This document shows positions 6,037 to 13,857 of a stretch of DNA of 14,471 nucleotides, piece after piece (within the stretch, counting starts at the first letter, position 1; each line of letters starts with the position of its first letter). The stretch comes from Verrucomicrobiales bacterium (GTDB taxonomy: Bacteria; Verrucomicrobiota; Verrucomicrobiia; Limisphaerales; UBA1096). The stretch is from NCBI GenBank assembly GCA_011523195.1, contig WTHH01000433.1:1-14471 (forward strand), in the 5' to 3' direction. Both the position numbers and the translations under genes were made by a program. The notes below the pieces were generated by a model. The model had not been told where the DNA came from, ran no database searches, and saw only the letters and a program-made list of their open reading frames with translations.

Positions 6037-7278
6037 ATGAAATTTATTCATATTGCCCCACTCCTCGCCGCTTGCCTGATTAGGCCACCGGCAGACGGAC
6101 TGGCCGCGGACTGGCCGCAGTATCTGGGGCCGAATCGGGATGCGGTCTATCCCGGGAAGGCACTGACTCAGGCTTGGCCGGAGGATGGCCCAAAGGTCAT
6201 TTGGCGGAAAACGAAAATCGGCGAGGCGTTGTGCGGTCTCGTCGTTTCAGGGAAAAAAACCATCCTGTTTCATGAGAAATCGGGGCAGGATGTGATCGAG
6301 TGTTTGAACGCGAATACCGGCGAAACGATTTGGACAAACCGTTACCCGACGAGCTACGTCGACAGCTTTGGCTCGGGCGCCGGGCCGCGGGCGACCCCGG
6401 CAATTGTGGACGGCAGGGTTTACACCATGAGCGCACAGGGCATCGTGGTTTGTACCGACATGGCCAATGGCAAAACGGTCTGGAAGGTGAACACGCAAAA
6501 GACCTATCGCGCCCAGGACGGCTTTTTTGGGATGGCATGCTCACCGTTGATCGAGGGGAACGCAGTGCTGCTGAACATCGGTGGCACGGGCGGCGCGGGG
6601 ATCGTGGCGCTCGACAAAACCAACGGCAAGCTGCTCTGGAAATCACTCGACGACGAAGCCAGTTACTCCTCGCCGGTGATCTCCACGCTGCAAGGCAAAC
6701 GGCGCGCGGTGTTCTTCACGCGCACCGGATTGGCCGTGGTGAACCCGGCCGATGGGGCCGTCGATTATCAACACCGTTGGCGTGCACGGATTCATGCCTC
6801 GGTGAATGCCGCCGCCCCATTGGTCGTGGCGAACCGGGTTTATCTCACATCCAGCTACAACACCGGGGCGCTGGTGTTGGACGCCACGCCAAGCGGCTAC
6901 AGGGAGTTGTGGTCCAACGACACGAGTCTCTCGAGCCAGTACGCGAGCGTGATGCACAGGGATGGTTTTCTCTACGGCACACACGGTCGGGCAGACGTCC
7001 CGCCTGAGCCGGCACTGCGCTGTATCGAGCTGGCCACCGGCAGGGTGCGCTGGAGTGAAAACCGGTTCGGCGACTGCCAGATGATCCTGTGCGGTGACCG
7101 GCTGGTGGCGTTGATGGAAAGTGGGGAACTGGTGCTTGGGCAGGTCAGCCCGGAGGGTTGGCGGGAGATCAGCCGCGCACAGGTGGTTGGCTCCAACGCC
7201 CGAAACCAACCCGCACTGGCCAACGGACGCCTGTACGTTCGTAACAAAAACCAGCTTGTCTGCCTCGAAATGCCGTAA
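6037..7278 (+). CDS. Secreted PQQ-like beta-propeller repeat protein
   Basis: 413 residues starting 12 bases after nadD; no clear ribosome-binding site. A hydrophobic N terminus (MKFIHIAPLLAACLIRPPAD) probably acts as a signal peptide, followed by DWPQYLGPNRDAVYPG, the usual opening of this family. Repeated propeller blades show the pattern A--G---W: CLNANTGETIWTNRYP, CTDMANGKTVWKVN, ALDKTNGKLLWKSLDDEAS, LVLDATPSGYRELWSND and CIELATGRVRWSENRF. This is the PQQ_2 (PF13360) type repeat also found in BamB. Quinone-binding or dehydrogenase residues are not evident, so a non-enzymatic or unknown extracytoplasmic role is as likely as catalysis. It converges with the ankyrin lipoprotein gene, 13 bases away. 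Confidence 0.9.
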   Translation: MKFIHIAPLLAACLIRPPADGLAADWPQYLGPNRDAVYPGKALTQAWPEDGPKVIWRKTKIGEALCGLVVSGKKTILFHEKSGQDVIECLNANTGETIWTNRYPTSYVDSFGSGAGPRATPAIVDGRVYTMSAQGIVVCTDMANGKTVWKVNTQKTYRAQDGFFGMACSPLIEGNAVLLNIGGTGGAGIVALDKTNGKLLWKSLDDEASYSSPVISTLQGKRRAVFFTRTGLAVVNPADGAVDYQHRWRARIHASVNAAAPLVVANRVYLTSSYNTGALVLDATPSGYRELWSNDTSLSSQYASVMHRDGFLYGTHGRADVPPEPALRCIELATGRVRWSENRFGDCQMILCGDRLVALMESGELVLGQVSPEGWREISRAQVVGSNARNQPALANGRLYVRNKNQLVCLEMP

Positions 7279-7291
7279 CCCGTTCAGCCAA

Positions 7292-7969
7292 TCAATCGGC
7301 CAACTTTTTCCGCTCCTCTCTTAGCTTCGTAGAAGTTTTGCCGCCCCGTTTGCGGAGGAAATCCGCCGTCTCCTCCGTCTCGCGCTTGGCTGCGTAGTCT
7401 AACGGCGTCGCCCCGGAATCGTCCAACTGATTGACATCCACGCCGGCGTCCAGATGTTGCTGGATCGCCTGAAGATCTCCCCGCTTGGCGGCGGTGTGAA
7501 TGGAGAGTTCCGCGCCGGTCTTGCCGCCATTCGTCCGAAGCAACTCGACGACCTCCTCCGCGTTAGCTTCGATGGCGTAATCCAGCGGCGACTCTTCTTC
7601 CGGCGTCAATGCGTTCACATCCGCCTCGTGAGCCAACAGCATCCCTGCTACGTCAACACGCCCGAACGTGGCGGCATCGTGAAGCGGCGTTTCCCCGTTG
7701 GCATCGGTTAATCCGACGTCCGCGCCCTTGTCGAGCAACCGCTCGACGACCGGCGTGTGCCCGTGGACGGTCGCGTAGTGCAACGGCGTCGCCATAAGCT
7801 TGCCACCTTTCGCGTTCACGTTGCCCCAGTCTGAGATGGCCAAATTGACCTGCTCGAGGTTGCCGCCCTTGGCCGCCTCAATGAGCGCGCGATCCGCCTC
7901 GGGGTTGGAACAGGCACACAGGCCAAGCGCAAGCCAGACGACAAGAATTACATTTCGCAGTTCAGTCAA
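7292..7969 (-). CDS. Ankyrin-repeat lipoprotein
   Basis: 225 residues read from a TTG (7967-7969); no ATG lies nearby in frame, and an upstream in-frame stop leaves only CTG or TTG. The N terminus is a lipoprotein signal (LRNVILVVWLALGLCAC) with lipobox L-C-A-C before SNPEAD, so it should be anchored to a membrane. About six ankyrin repeats follow: ALIEAAKGGNLEQVNLAI, TPLHYATVHGHTPVVERLLD, ETPLHDAATFGRVDVAGMLL, SPLDYAIEANAEEVVELLRT, SIHTAAKRGDLQAIQQHLDA and TPLDYAAKRETEETADFLRK. Ankyrin repeats bind other proteins; no partner is suggested. The signal-peptide codons A-L-G-L are written by a half copy of the palindrome (7921-7930). It is divergent from the sulfatase pair. Confidence 0.9.
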   Translation of the reverse strand: MTELRNVILVVWLALGLCACSNPEADRALIEAAKGGNLEQVNLAISDWGNVNAKGGKLMATPLHYATVHGHTPVVERLLDKGADVGLTDANGETPLHDAATFGRVDVAGMLLAHEADVNALTPEEESPLDYAIEANAEEVVELLRTNGGKTGAELSIHTAAKRGDLQAIQQHLDAGVDVNQLDDSGATPLDYAAKRETEETADFLRKRGGKTSTKLREERKKLAD

Positions 7970-8019
7970 CAGGCAAACTGTGATGACCTAGTTACAATTG
8001 ATCAACCCGATTTTCGATG

Positions 8020-8076
8020 CGCTTGGCCTAGAGCGGGCAACTGACCACCGATTGCCAACTTGCATCCGGCCAAGCG
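8020..8076. repeat. Split palindrome in the divergent promoter region
   Basis: CGCTTGGCC (8020-8028) and GGCCAAGCG (8068-8076) are exact inverted arms separated by 39 bases. They are the two halves of the window repeat. They lie in the 127-base region between the ankyrin gene and the sulfatase start, where both promoters should be. A hairpin or a two-site protein binding target is possible. Confidence 0.65.
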
Positions 8077-8096
8077 TTAAGAAATTCTCTCTGCAC

Positions 8097-9506
8097 ATGC
8101 ATCGGCCCGCCAAAAGTATTTTCATCGCGCTTGGCCTGCTGCTCGGGCTTGGCCAGACGCAGGCAGAGCGGCCCAATATCATTTACATCCTCGCGGACGA
8201 CCTTGGCTGGGGCGACCTCGGTTGTTACGGCCAAAAGACGTTGCGCACCCCGAACCTCGACCGCATGGCCAAAGAAGGCATGCGCTTCACGCGACACTAC
8301 TCCGGCAGCACAGTTTGTGCACCGTCGCGTTGCGTGTTGATGACCGGCCTGCATACCGGCCACGCCCGGATCCGTGGCAACGGCCCGGGCCAACTGCAGC
8401 CAGGTGACATCACCTTCGCCAAGGTGCTCCAAAAAAACGGCTACCAAACCGGCTGCTTCGGTAAGTGGGGCATCGGCAATCCGCCCCCGCTGGACGACCC
8501 GCAGCGCCACGGCTTCGACGAGTTTTACGGCTACATCAACATGTACCACGCGCACAATTTTTACCCCGAGTTTCTCGTCCATAACGGCCGCAAGGTGAAG
8601 CTGCAAAATATTGTGTACAACGACTGGCGGGCCAGGCGCATCGGCCCACGATACGAGGGAGCCGGCGTGGCAAGGGTGGCCGTCGATTACGCGCCTAAGA
8701 TGATCGCCGACCGATTGATGGACTACATCCGCAATGCCGGCGCAGACAAGTCGAAGCCGTTTTTTGCATACTACGCTCTCAACATCCCTCACGCCAACAA
8801 CGAGGCCGGCGGGGAAAAACGGATCAGGTTCGACGGCATGCGCGTGCCGGACTGGGGCAGTCACGCAAACCTCGACATCCCCGATCAGGAAAAAGGCTTC
8901 GCCCGGATGATCGATTACGTCGACCAGGATGTGGGACGAATTTTGTCCACCCTCAAAGAACTAAAAATCGACGACAACACCATCGTGATGTTTTCGAGCG
9001 ACAACGGCCCTCATCAGGAGGGTCGACATAAGATGGAATTTTTCGACAGCAACGGATCATTGCGCGGAATGAAACGTGACCTGTACGAGGGTGGCATCCG
9101 CGTGCCATTCATAGCGCGCTGGCCGGAAAGTGTCCCCGCAAAAAAAGTCAGTCACCACATCAGCGGTTTTCAGGACATGTTCCCCACATTGCTCGAGCTG
9201 GCACAGATCGAACTCGAGCACGAAGTGGATGGCATCTCGATGGTGCCCACACTCCTCGGCAAAAAGGACCAGCGTAAACACGACTATCTCTACTGGGAAT
9301 TCGGTGGGCGGGGAGGAGCGACTGCCGTATTGAAAGGTGACTGGAAAGGCGTCCGCCGCAACACGAGGAAAAATCCGGACGGCCCGATCGAACTTTACAA
9401 TTTAAAAAACGACCTCGCCGAGACAACAAATCTTGCCGAGAACCAAAAGGCGTTGGTTGCGGAATTTAATGCCATCCTCAAGCGCGAGCATGTCCCCCAG
9501 GAATAA
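8097..9506 (+). CDS. Secreted FGly-dependent sulfatase (first of pair)
   Basis: 469 residues from ATG 8097. A TTG-started extension to 7998 was rejected because it would put 33 non-signal residues before an evident signal peptide (MHRPAKSIFIALGLLLGLGQ, cleavage near TQA-E). The metal-binding D34-D35 are in ILADDLGWGD. The modification site is CAPSR at 74-78, the canonical CxPSR whose Cys is oxidised to formylglycine by a separate enzyme. GKWGIGNP, the HGFDEFYGY segment, FSSDNGPHQEG and the C-terminal ELYNLKNDLAETTNLAENQK complete the family pattern. It would hydrolyse sulfate esters, probably of a polysaccharide, outside the cytoplasm; the actual substrate is unknown. The second sulfatase starts six bases after its stop. 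Confidence 0.93.
   Translation: MHRPAKSIFIALGLLLGLGQTQAERPNIIYILADDLGWGDLGCYGQKTLRTPNLDRMAKEGMRFTRHYSGSTVCAPSRCVLMTGLHTGHARIRGNGPGQLQPGDITFAKVLQKNGYQTGCFGKWGIGNPPPLDDPQRHGFDEFYGYINMYHAHNFYPEFLVHNGRKVKLQNIVYNDWRARRIGPRYEGAGVARVAVDYAPKMIADRLMDYIRNAGADKSKPFFAYYALNIPHANNEAGGEKRIRFDGMRVPDWGSHANLDIPDQEKGFARMIDYVDQDVGRILSTLKELKIDDNTIVMFSSDNGPHQEGRHKMEFFDSNGSLRGMKRDLYEGGIRVPFIARWPESVPAKKVSHHISGFQDMFPTLLELAQIELEHEVDGISMVPTLLGKKDQRKHDYLYWEFGGRGGATAVLKGDWKGVRRNTRKNPDGPIELYNLKNDLAETTNLAENQKALVAEFNAILKREHVPQE
8127..8160. repeat. Two partial repeat copies within a signal-peptide coding region
   Basis: GCGCTTGGCC (8127-8136) and TTGGCCAGACGC (8149-8160, two mismatches to the unit) encode A-L-G-L and L-G-Q-T of the sulfatase signal peptide. 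The reading A-L-G suits a signal-peptide core, so part of the likeness may come from codon choice. Confidence 0.5.
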
Positions 9507-9512
9507 TTTCAC

Positions 9513-10892
9513 ATGAAAAAACTACTGTTACTGTTGTTGATTGGCCTGCTTGGCGTTACTGCCCAAGCGTCTAAAAAAAAGCCGAATTTCATTTTCATCA
9601 TGGTCGACGACGCCGGGTACGGTGACTTTGGCTGCTACGGACAAAAACTGTTCGCCACGCCTAACATCGATCGCATGGCGGCCAAGGGGATGCGGTTTAC
9701 CCAGCATTACTCAGGCAGCACGGTTTGCGCGCCAACACGCTGCAGCATCATGAACGGCGTACACACTGGGCACGCCTACGTGCGCGGAAATCGCGAGGTG
9801 CAACCGGAAGGCCAGGCCCCGATTCCGGCCGACATGATCACCATCCCGAAGTTGCTAAAAGAGGCTGGCTACACCACCGGCATGTTTGGCAAGTGGGGCC
9901 TCGGTGCACCCGGCTCGGAAGGCGACCCGGTGAAGCAGGGATGGGACGAGTTTTTTGGGTACAACTGCCAGCGCCAAGCGCACACGTTTTATCCGAAGCA
10001 TCTCTGGCACAACGACAAAAAGGTTTTGCTCGACGGCAAAACTTACTCACACGATCTGATCCAAATACAGGCGCTGAAGTTCATCCGCGACAACGCGAAG
10101 AAACCGTTCTTCGCCTATCTGCCGATCACCATCCCGCACGCCGCGATGCAGTGTCCAGAAGAGGACGTTGCGCCGTTCCGAAAAAAGTTCCCCCAGTTTG
10201 AGGACAAGATTGGCAAGTACAGCCACGGAACCAAGGTGAAGAATCCGGTGGCGGCATTTGCCGGCATGATGACCCGCATGGATCGTGGCATCGGCCAAAT
10301 GCTCGATCTGCTGGATGAATTGAAAATTGCCGACAATACGCTGGTTTTATTCACGAGTGACAACGGCCCACACTACGAGGGAGGTCATCAGCCCAGATTC
10401 TTTAACAGCAACGGCCCTCTGAAAGGTCACAAGCGCGACCTGTACGAAGGCGGCATCCGCGTACCGCTGATCGCCTACTGGCCCGGCAAAGTGAAGGCCG
10501 GAATCGTGAGCGATCACATCTGCGCGCACTGGGATCTCATGCCGACGTTTTGTGAACTGGCTAAAATCCCCACGCCAAGGCACACCGACGGTATCTCGTA
10601 CGTCCCCACCATGACCGGCGGAAAACAAACGAAGCACAAATACCTCTACTGGGAATTCCATTCTTACGGTAATGCACAGGCCATCCGAATGGGCGACTGG
10701 AAGGCAATCCGGCTGAAGGTGAAAAACGATCCAAACGCACCGATCCGGCTGTACAACCTCAGACAGGACATCGGTGAAAAGAAAAACATCGCCGACAAAC
10801 ACCCGGATGTCGTCAAGCAGATCGCACCATTATTCAAGGAAGCCCACACGCCTTCCGAGCGATTTCCGTTGTTTGCGAAGAAGAAAAAATAG
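9513..10892 (+). CDS. Secreted FGly-dependent sulfatase (second of pair)
   Basis: 459 residues, ATG six bases after the first sulfatase, so co-transcribed. The signal peptide is MKKLLLLLLIGLLGVTAQAS. Metal-site D32-D33 are in MVDDAGYGDFG. The FGly site reads CAPTR at 72-76, Thr replacing the Ser of the canonical CxPSR; this fits the wider C-x-P-x-R recognition core. FTSDNGPHYEG, the RDLYEGGIRVP segment and C-terminal IRLYNLRQDIGEKKNIADKH follow as in its partner. The two proteins are clearly similar along their length (shared HYSGSTVCAP, GHKRDLYEGG/GMKRDLYEGG), so they are an ancient tandem duplication with separate specificities likely. The stop TAG runs straight into a palindromic repeat. 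Confidence 0.93.
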   Translation: MKKLLLLLLIGLLGVTAQASKKKPNFIFIMVDDAGYGDFGCYGQKLFATPNIDRMAAKGMRFTQHYSGSTVCAPTRCSIMNGVHTGHAYVRGNREVQPEGQAPIPADMITIPKLLKEAGYTTGMFGKWGLGAPGSEGDPVKQGWDEFFGYNCQRQAHTFYPKHLWHNDKKVLLDGKTYSHDLIQIQALKFIRDNAKKPFFAYLPITIPHAAMQCPEEDVAPFRKKFPQFEDKIGKYSHGTKVKNPVAAFAGMMTRMDRGIGQMLDLLDELKIADNTLVLFTSDNGPHYEGGHQPRFFNSNGPLKGHKRDLYEGGIRVPLIAYWPGKVKAGIVSDHICAHWDLMPTFCELAKIPTPRHTDGISYVPTMTGGKQTKHKYLYWEFHSYGNAQAIRMGDWKAIRLKVKNDPNAPIRLYNLRQDIGEKKNIADKHPDVVKQIAPLFKEAHTPSERFPLFAKKKK

Positions 10893-10912
10893 CGCTTGGC
10901 CAAGCGCTTGGC
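10892..10912. repeat. Palindromic repeat between convergent genes
   Basis: GCGCTTGGCCAAGCGC then TTGGC; an exact 14-base palindrome lies at 10893-10906 and the sequence continues into a second 12-base unit. It fills most of the 31-base gap between the converging sulfatase and ABC transporter genes. It may act as a bidirectional transcript end, though no T-run is present on either side. Confidence 0.85.
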
Positions 10913-10923
10913 TTTGGTATTCG

Positions 10924-12777
10924 CTATCCGGTGATGCCCTGAGCCCGGGCCAAGCCGCAAAAGAAACCACCCTTTTCGAGTAGTTCATCGAACGTCCCCT
11001 CCTCGATGGTCTGACCCCGTGACAGCACGATGATGCGATCCATCGTGCGCAACGTTGACAGACGATGCGCCACACAAAGCACAGTACGATTCTCGCTCAA
11101 CCGATCAATGGCCGCCTGCACTTCGGTCTCGGCCTTGGAGTCCAGCGCTGCAGTAGCCTCATCGAGCACGAGAATCGGGGCGTTGCGTACGAACGCACGC
11201 GCGATGGCTAGGCGCTGTCGCTGACCGCCGGACAACGTCACGCCGCGTTCACCAATTCGAGTGTCGTACCCCTCCGGAAGTGCCTCGATGAACTCATGTG
11301 CGTGCGCATGCCATGCAGCCTCCACCACCTGTTCACGTGTACAGCCCTCTTGGCCAAGCGCAATATTCTCAGCCACAGTCAGGTCGAACAGCACAATCTC
11401 CTGACTGACCAAAGCCATCTGCTCCCGAAAATCTGGGATGCTCAGGTCGCGCAGGTCGTGCCCATCCAGTTTGATCGCGCCGGCATCGGGATCATGAAAA
11501 CGGAACAGCAAATTAATGAGCGTGCTCTTGCCGGAGCCACTCTCACCGACAATCCCCAGCTTGGTCCCCTTGGGCACGGTGAGGTTGAAATTAGTCAACA
11601 CTTCCTCCTCCTCGTAAGCAAATGAAATACCACTCCACTCGATGCCCTGTTCAAAACCCTGGACCGGCTTGGGCTGCGACTGCTCGAGGATGTCCGGTTT
11701 TTCACTAAGCACATTCATTAGGCGCTGGGCACCGACGCTGGCCTCCTCGATCTGCACATGCCAGCGGGCCAACTTGCGGATCGGCGTGTAAAACATCAGC
11801 ACGCCGGTGAAAAAAACAACAAGGTCAGGAATGCTACGGTTGGTGTAAACGACGTACAGGATCAACGCACCGATGCCGATCATCGACACCGTCTCCACCA
11901 GCGGACCGACGATCTCGCGCGAGCGAACCGTTTTCATCGTCTGCCGGATGAGCTGTTGCGACAACTCGCGGAAACGATCCACGCGCATGCCCTCCAATCC
12001 GAATGCCTTGATCACACGCATGCCGGAAAACATCTCCACAGCGAGGCTGGACTGATTGACGTTGGCCTCCACTTTTCGACGAGTTGCCCGGCGTGCCTTT
12101 TTACCGAAGTGAATGATCGGCACCACGCAGATAGGGAACAACACCAGCACGCCCATTGTCAGCTGCCAGTCGATCAGGCAAAGGCCGGCAAACACGCTAA
12201 TCACCGCCACCGGCTCCGCAACAAGATGCCCCACTCCGGACGAGAGGCACGACTGCAACAACAACGCGTCGCCGTTGATGCGCGTGATCAGATCTCCCGT
12301 GGTGGACTTGTTGAAGAAGCGAATCGACAGCCGGCTGAGGTTGCGAAACACCGCCACACGAAGGTCGTTGATCACGCGCTCACTCACCCATGCCAGACAG
12401 TATGCCCCGAGAAACTTGGTGGAGCCGCGAAAGCCGACCAGCAAGGGAAATACCAACAGCCCGCCTACAATCTGCATCCATGTCAGGTCGTCGCCCATCC
12501 TCGGCAGCCATGGATCCAGCGTGCCGATGACACTCGTCTGGATGGAGGCAGCGGTCTCAGTGAACCAGTTGCCGGGCTCGGCAAACTCGTTCGTTCCACT
12601 CGCCGTTGCCGCGACGGTCTGCGGGTCCAGCCGGTCCAGGAGTGTCTTAGTCGCCCACAGCACCATGCCGTTGGATGCCCCGAAGAGTACGCCGAAGAAG
12701 AGCCCCGCAAGCAGCCGCCCCCAATACGGCTTCACGTAGGGGGCGATGAAGGTGAAAATATGCTTCAGCTTATGCAT
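10924..12777 (-). CDS. ABC exporter, fused membrane and ATPase domains (MsbA-like)
   Basis: 617 residues: a type-I exporter transmembrane domain (about residues 1-355) followed by an ATPase domain. The latter has Walker A GESGSGKST at 411-419, Q-loop VSQE near 459, signature LSGGQ at 515-519, Walker B ILVLDE ending at 540 and switch His571 in AHRLST. All catalytic residues are present. The TM domain includes WVSERVINDLRVAVFRNL and FFNKSTTGDLITRINGD, coupling helices typical of the MsbA/LmrA group of half-transporters that work as homodimers. An extra hydrophilic stretch near residues 50-95 follows the first membrane helix and is longer than usual. Substrate (lipid, lipid A precursor or drug) cannot be read from the sequence. 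NIALGQEG after the Q-loop is written by a repeat copy. Confidence 0.92.
   Translation of the reverse strand: MHKLKHIFTFIAPYVKPYWGRLLAGLFFGVLFGASNGMVLWATKTLLDRLDPQTVAATASGTNEFAEPGNWFTETAASIQTSVIGTLDPWLPRMGDDLTWMQIVGGLLVFPLLVGFRGSTKFLGAYCLAWVSERVINDLRVAVFRNLSRLSIRFFNKSTTGDLITRINGDALLLQSCLSSGVGHLVAEPVAVISVFAGLCLIDWQLTMGVLVLFPICVVPIIHFGKKARRATRRKVEANVNQSSLAVEMFSGMRVIKAFGLEGMRVDRFRELSQQLIRQTMKTVRSREIVGPLVETVSMIGIGALILYVVYTNRSIPDLVVFFTGVLMFYTPIRKLARWHVQIEEASVGAQRLMNVLSEKPDILEQSQPKPVQGFEQGIEWSGISFAYEEEEVLTNFNLTVPKGTKLGIVGESGSGKSTLINLLFRFHDPDAGAIKLDGHDLRDLSIPDFREQMALVSQEIVLFDLTVAENIALGQEGCTREQVVEAAWHAHAHEFIEALPEGYDTRIGERGVTLSGGQRQRLAIARAFVRNAPILVLDEATAALDSKAETEVQAAIDRLSENRTVLCVAHRLSTLRTMDRIIVLSRGQTIEEGTFDELLEKGGFFCGLARAQGITG
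11349..11361. repeat. Repeat copy within the ABC transporter gene
   Basis: CTTGGCCAAGCGC, a full 12-base unit; on the minus strand it encodes A-L-G-Q, residues natural to this place in ABC ATPases. Confidence 0.75.
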
Positions 12778-12818
12778 GAGCTGGGGGCGTGCGCCTTGGG
12801 GTTGGCACGCGTTTGCAC

Positions 12819-12830
12819 TTGGCCAAGCGC
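12819..12830. repeat. Repeat unit between ABC transporter and phosphoesterase genes
   Basis: An exact TTGGCCAAGCGC unit in the 60-base gap between the phosphoesterase stop and the ABC transporter start, both on the minus strand. It lies upstream of the transporter's start codon, which has no clear ribosome-binding site. Confidence 0.8.
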
Positions 12831-12837
12831 GGCCGGG

Positions 12838-13563
12838 TCAGCGGCCGGAAGCCAGGCGGTTGGCCAAGCGCTCCGGCAATCCGGCTTCCAGAATCTTGGC
12901 CTGGGTTTTCTCTACATCGTACTCGAGGCGGCGCAGTTCAATCGTGCCGGCCTCAAGGTCGTAAATCACATATCCAGCACGGGGATCGCCATCACGCGGC
13001 TGCCCAACACTGCCGACGTTGACGAAATACTTCTTCCCCTTCTCGACGGTGAACTTGTCGTACTTGCCGCCGGTCACCGCGTTTTGTTCGCGGACGAACG
13101 CCAGCGGCACATGCGTGTGACCGAAAAAACAGACTCCAGTGTTCTGATAGGTAAAACTGGAGGCGGCATCGAGTTTGCTCAGCACGTAGCCCCAGCGCTT
13201 GGGCCCGTCGAGCGTGGAGTGCACGATCGTGAAGTTAGCGATCATGCGCAGATACTTGAGCCTGCGCAGCCAGTCGCGCTGCTCATCGGAAAGCTGGTCG
13301 CGCGTCCACTGGATGGCGTGGCTCGCGTGGGGATTAAACCCGGACAGGTCGGTCGTGCCGCCGCAGTATTCGTCGTGGTTGCCCATGATGCATGGCATGT
13401 CCATCTCCCGGACAATATTCATGCACTCAACCGGGTTGGGGTTGTAGCCCACCACATCACCCAGACAAACGTAGTGCGTGCAGTTGTTCTTCTGCGCATC
13501 CTCCAGCACAACCTCGAGCCCCTCGAGGTTGGCGTGTATGTCTGCTATTAAAGCGTACTTCAT
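12838..13563 (-). CDS. Calcineurin-like metallophosphoesterase (YfcE/MJ0936 type)
   Basis: 241 residues. The two-metal site is complete: D8 and H10 in LIADIHANLEGLE, D36 in CLGDVVGYNPNP, N62-H63-D64 in IMGNHDEY, H115 in IVHSTLDGP and the pair H149/H151 in FGHTHVPLAF. This is the Metallophos_2 fold of small cytoplasmic phosphodiesterases; the physiological substrate is generally unknown for the family. GSVGQPRDGDPRAGYVIYDL is also typical of it. The last residues, LPERLANRLASGR, are encoded by a copy of the window repeat with its TTGGCCAAGCGC unit, so the C terminus seems shaped by the repeat. The acylphosphatase gene ends 15 bases upstream on the same strand, which suggests an operon. Confidence 0.9.
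   Translation of the reverse strand: MKYALIADIHANLEGLEVVLEDAQKNNCTHYVCLGDVVGYNPNPVECMNIVREMDMPCIMGNHDEYCGGTTDLSGFNPHASHAIQWTRDQLSDEQRDWLRRLKYLRMIANFTIVHSTLDGPKRWGYVLSKLDAASSFTYQNTGVCFFGHTHVPLAFVREQNAVTGGKYDKFTVEKGKKYFVNVGSVGQPRDGDPRAGYVIYDLEAGTIELRRLEYDVEKTQAKILEAGLPERLANRLASGR
12860..12871. repeat. Repeat unit at the 3' end of the phosphoesterase gene
   Basis: An exact TTGGCCAAGCGC. Read on the minus strand it gives E-R-L-A-N, part of the final dozen residues of the protein. Confidence 0.8.
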
Positions 13564-13578
13564 TCAAACAACCGAAAC

Positions 13579-13857
13579 TCAGCCGGTAATCTCAAATCCC
13601 CTGAATTGATCCTCTGCTGCTTCCCAGACGATTTCCTCGTCCTGGATGTTGCGTCGCAACCCGGAGTCGCGAACCGCCTGCAGGAATTCTTCCAGCTCCC
13701 CCTGTTCGCCTTCGGCGACCATTTCCACACGACCATCGGGCAAATTCCGAATGGTGCCGAGTACATCGTACCCGGGTACCAATGACTTCACTGTGTATCG
13801 GAACCCCACTCCCTGCACTCGTCCCGAGTAGTGTACATGGACTCGAACCAAGTTCAT
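13579..13857 (-). CDS. acyP: Acylphosphatase, 92 aa
   Basis: The family's usual length of about 90 residues. The active-site loop YSGRVQGVGFRYTV is at 10-23 with the phosphate-binding Arg in GFR, and the catalytic Asn region is GTIRNLPDGRVEMVAEG. The enzyme hydrolyses acyl phosphates such as carbamoyl phosphate and 1,3-bisphosphoglycerate in the cytoplasm. It stands 15 bases before the phosphoesterase gene on the same strand. The ATG has no strong Shine-Dalgarno. Confidence 0.94.
   Translation of the reverse strand: MNLVRVHVHYSGRVQGVGFRYTVKSLVPGYDVLGTIRNLPDGRVEMVAEGEQGELEEFLQAVRDSGLRRNIQDEEIVWEAAEDQFRGFEITG

Noticed and set aside
7998..8096. Longer N terminus for the first sulfatase from a TTG at 7998
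   Set aside because: It would place 33 polar residues before a good signal peptide and span the split palindrome; the ATG at 8097 fits secretion better.
10892..10923. Palindrome between convergent genes as a classical intrinsic terminator
   Set aside because: The inverted repeat has no loop at its centre and no T-run follows on either strand, so only a looser transcript-end role can be suggested.
1116..12871. The dispersed palindrome as a CRISPR array or insertion-sequence ends
   Set aside because: Copies are irregularly spaced over kilobases with unrelated sequence between, there is no transposase or cas gene, and in-gene copies do not disrupt frames.
11758..13551. 597-codon open frame on the plus strand
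   Set aside because: It lies antisense to the ABC transporter and phosphoesterase, whose motifs are complete; its translation is His/Gln/Arg-rich with no domain pattern, typical of a shadow frame in GC-rich DNA.
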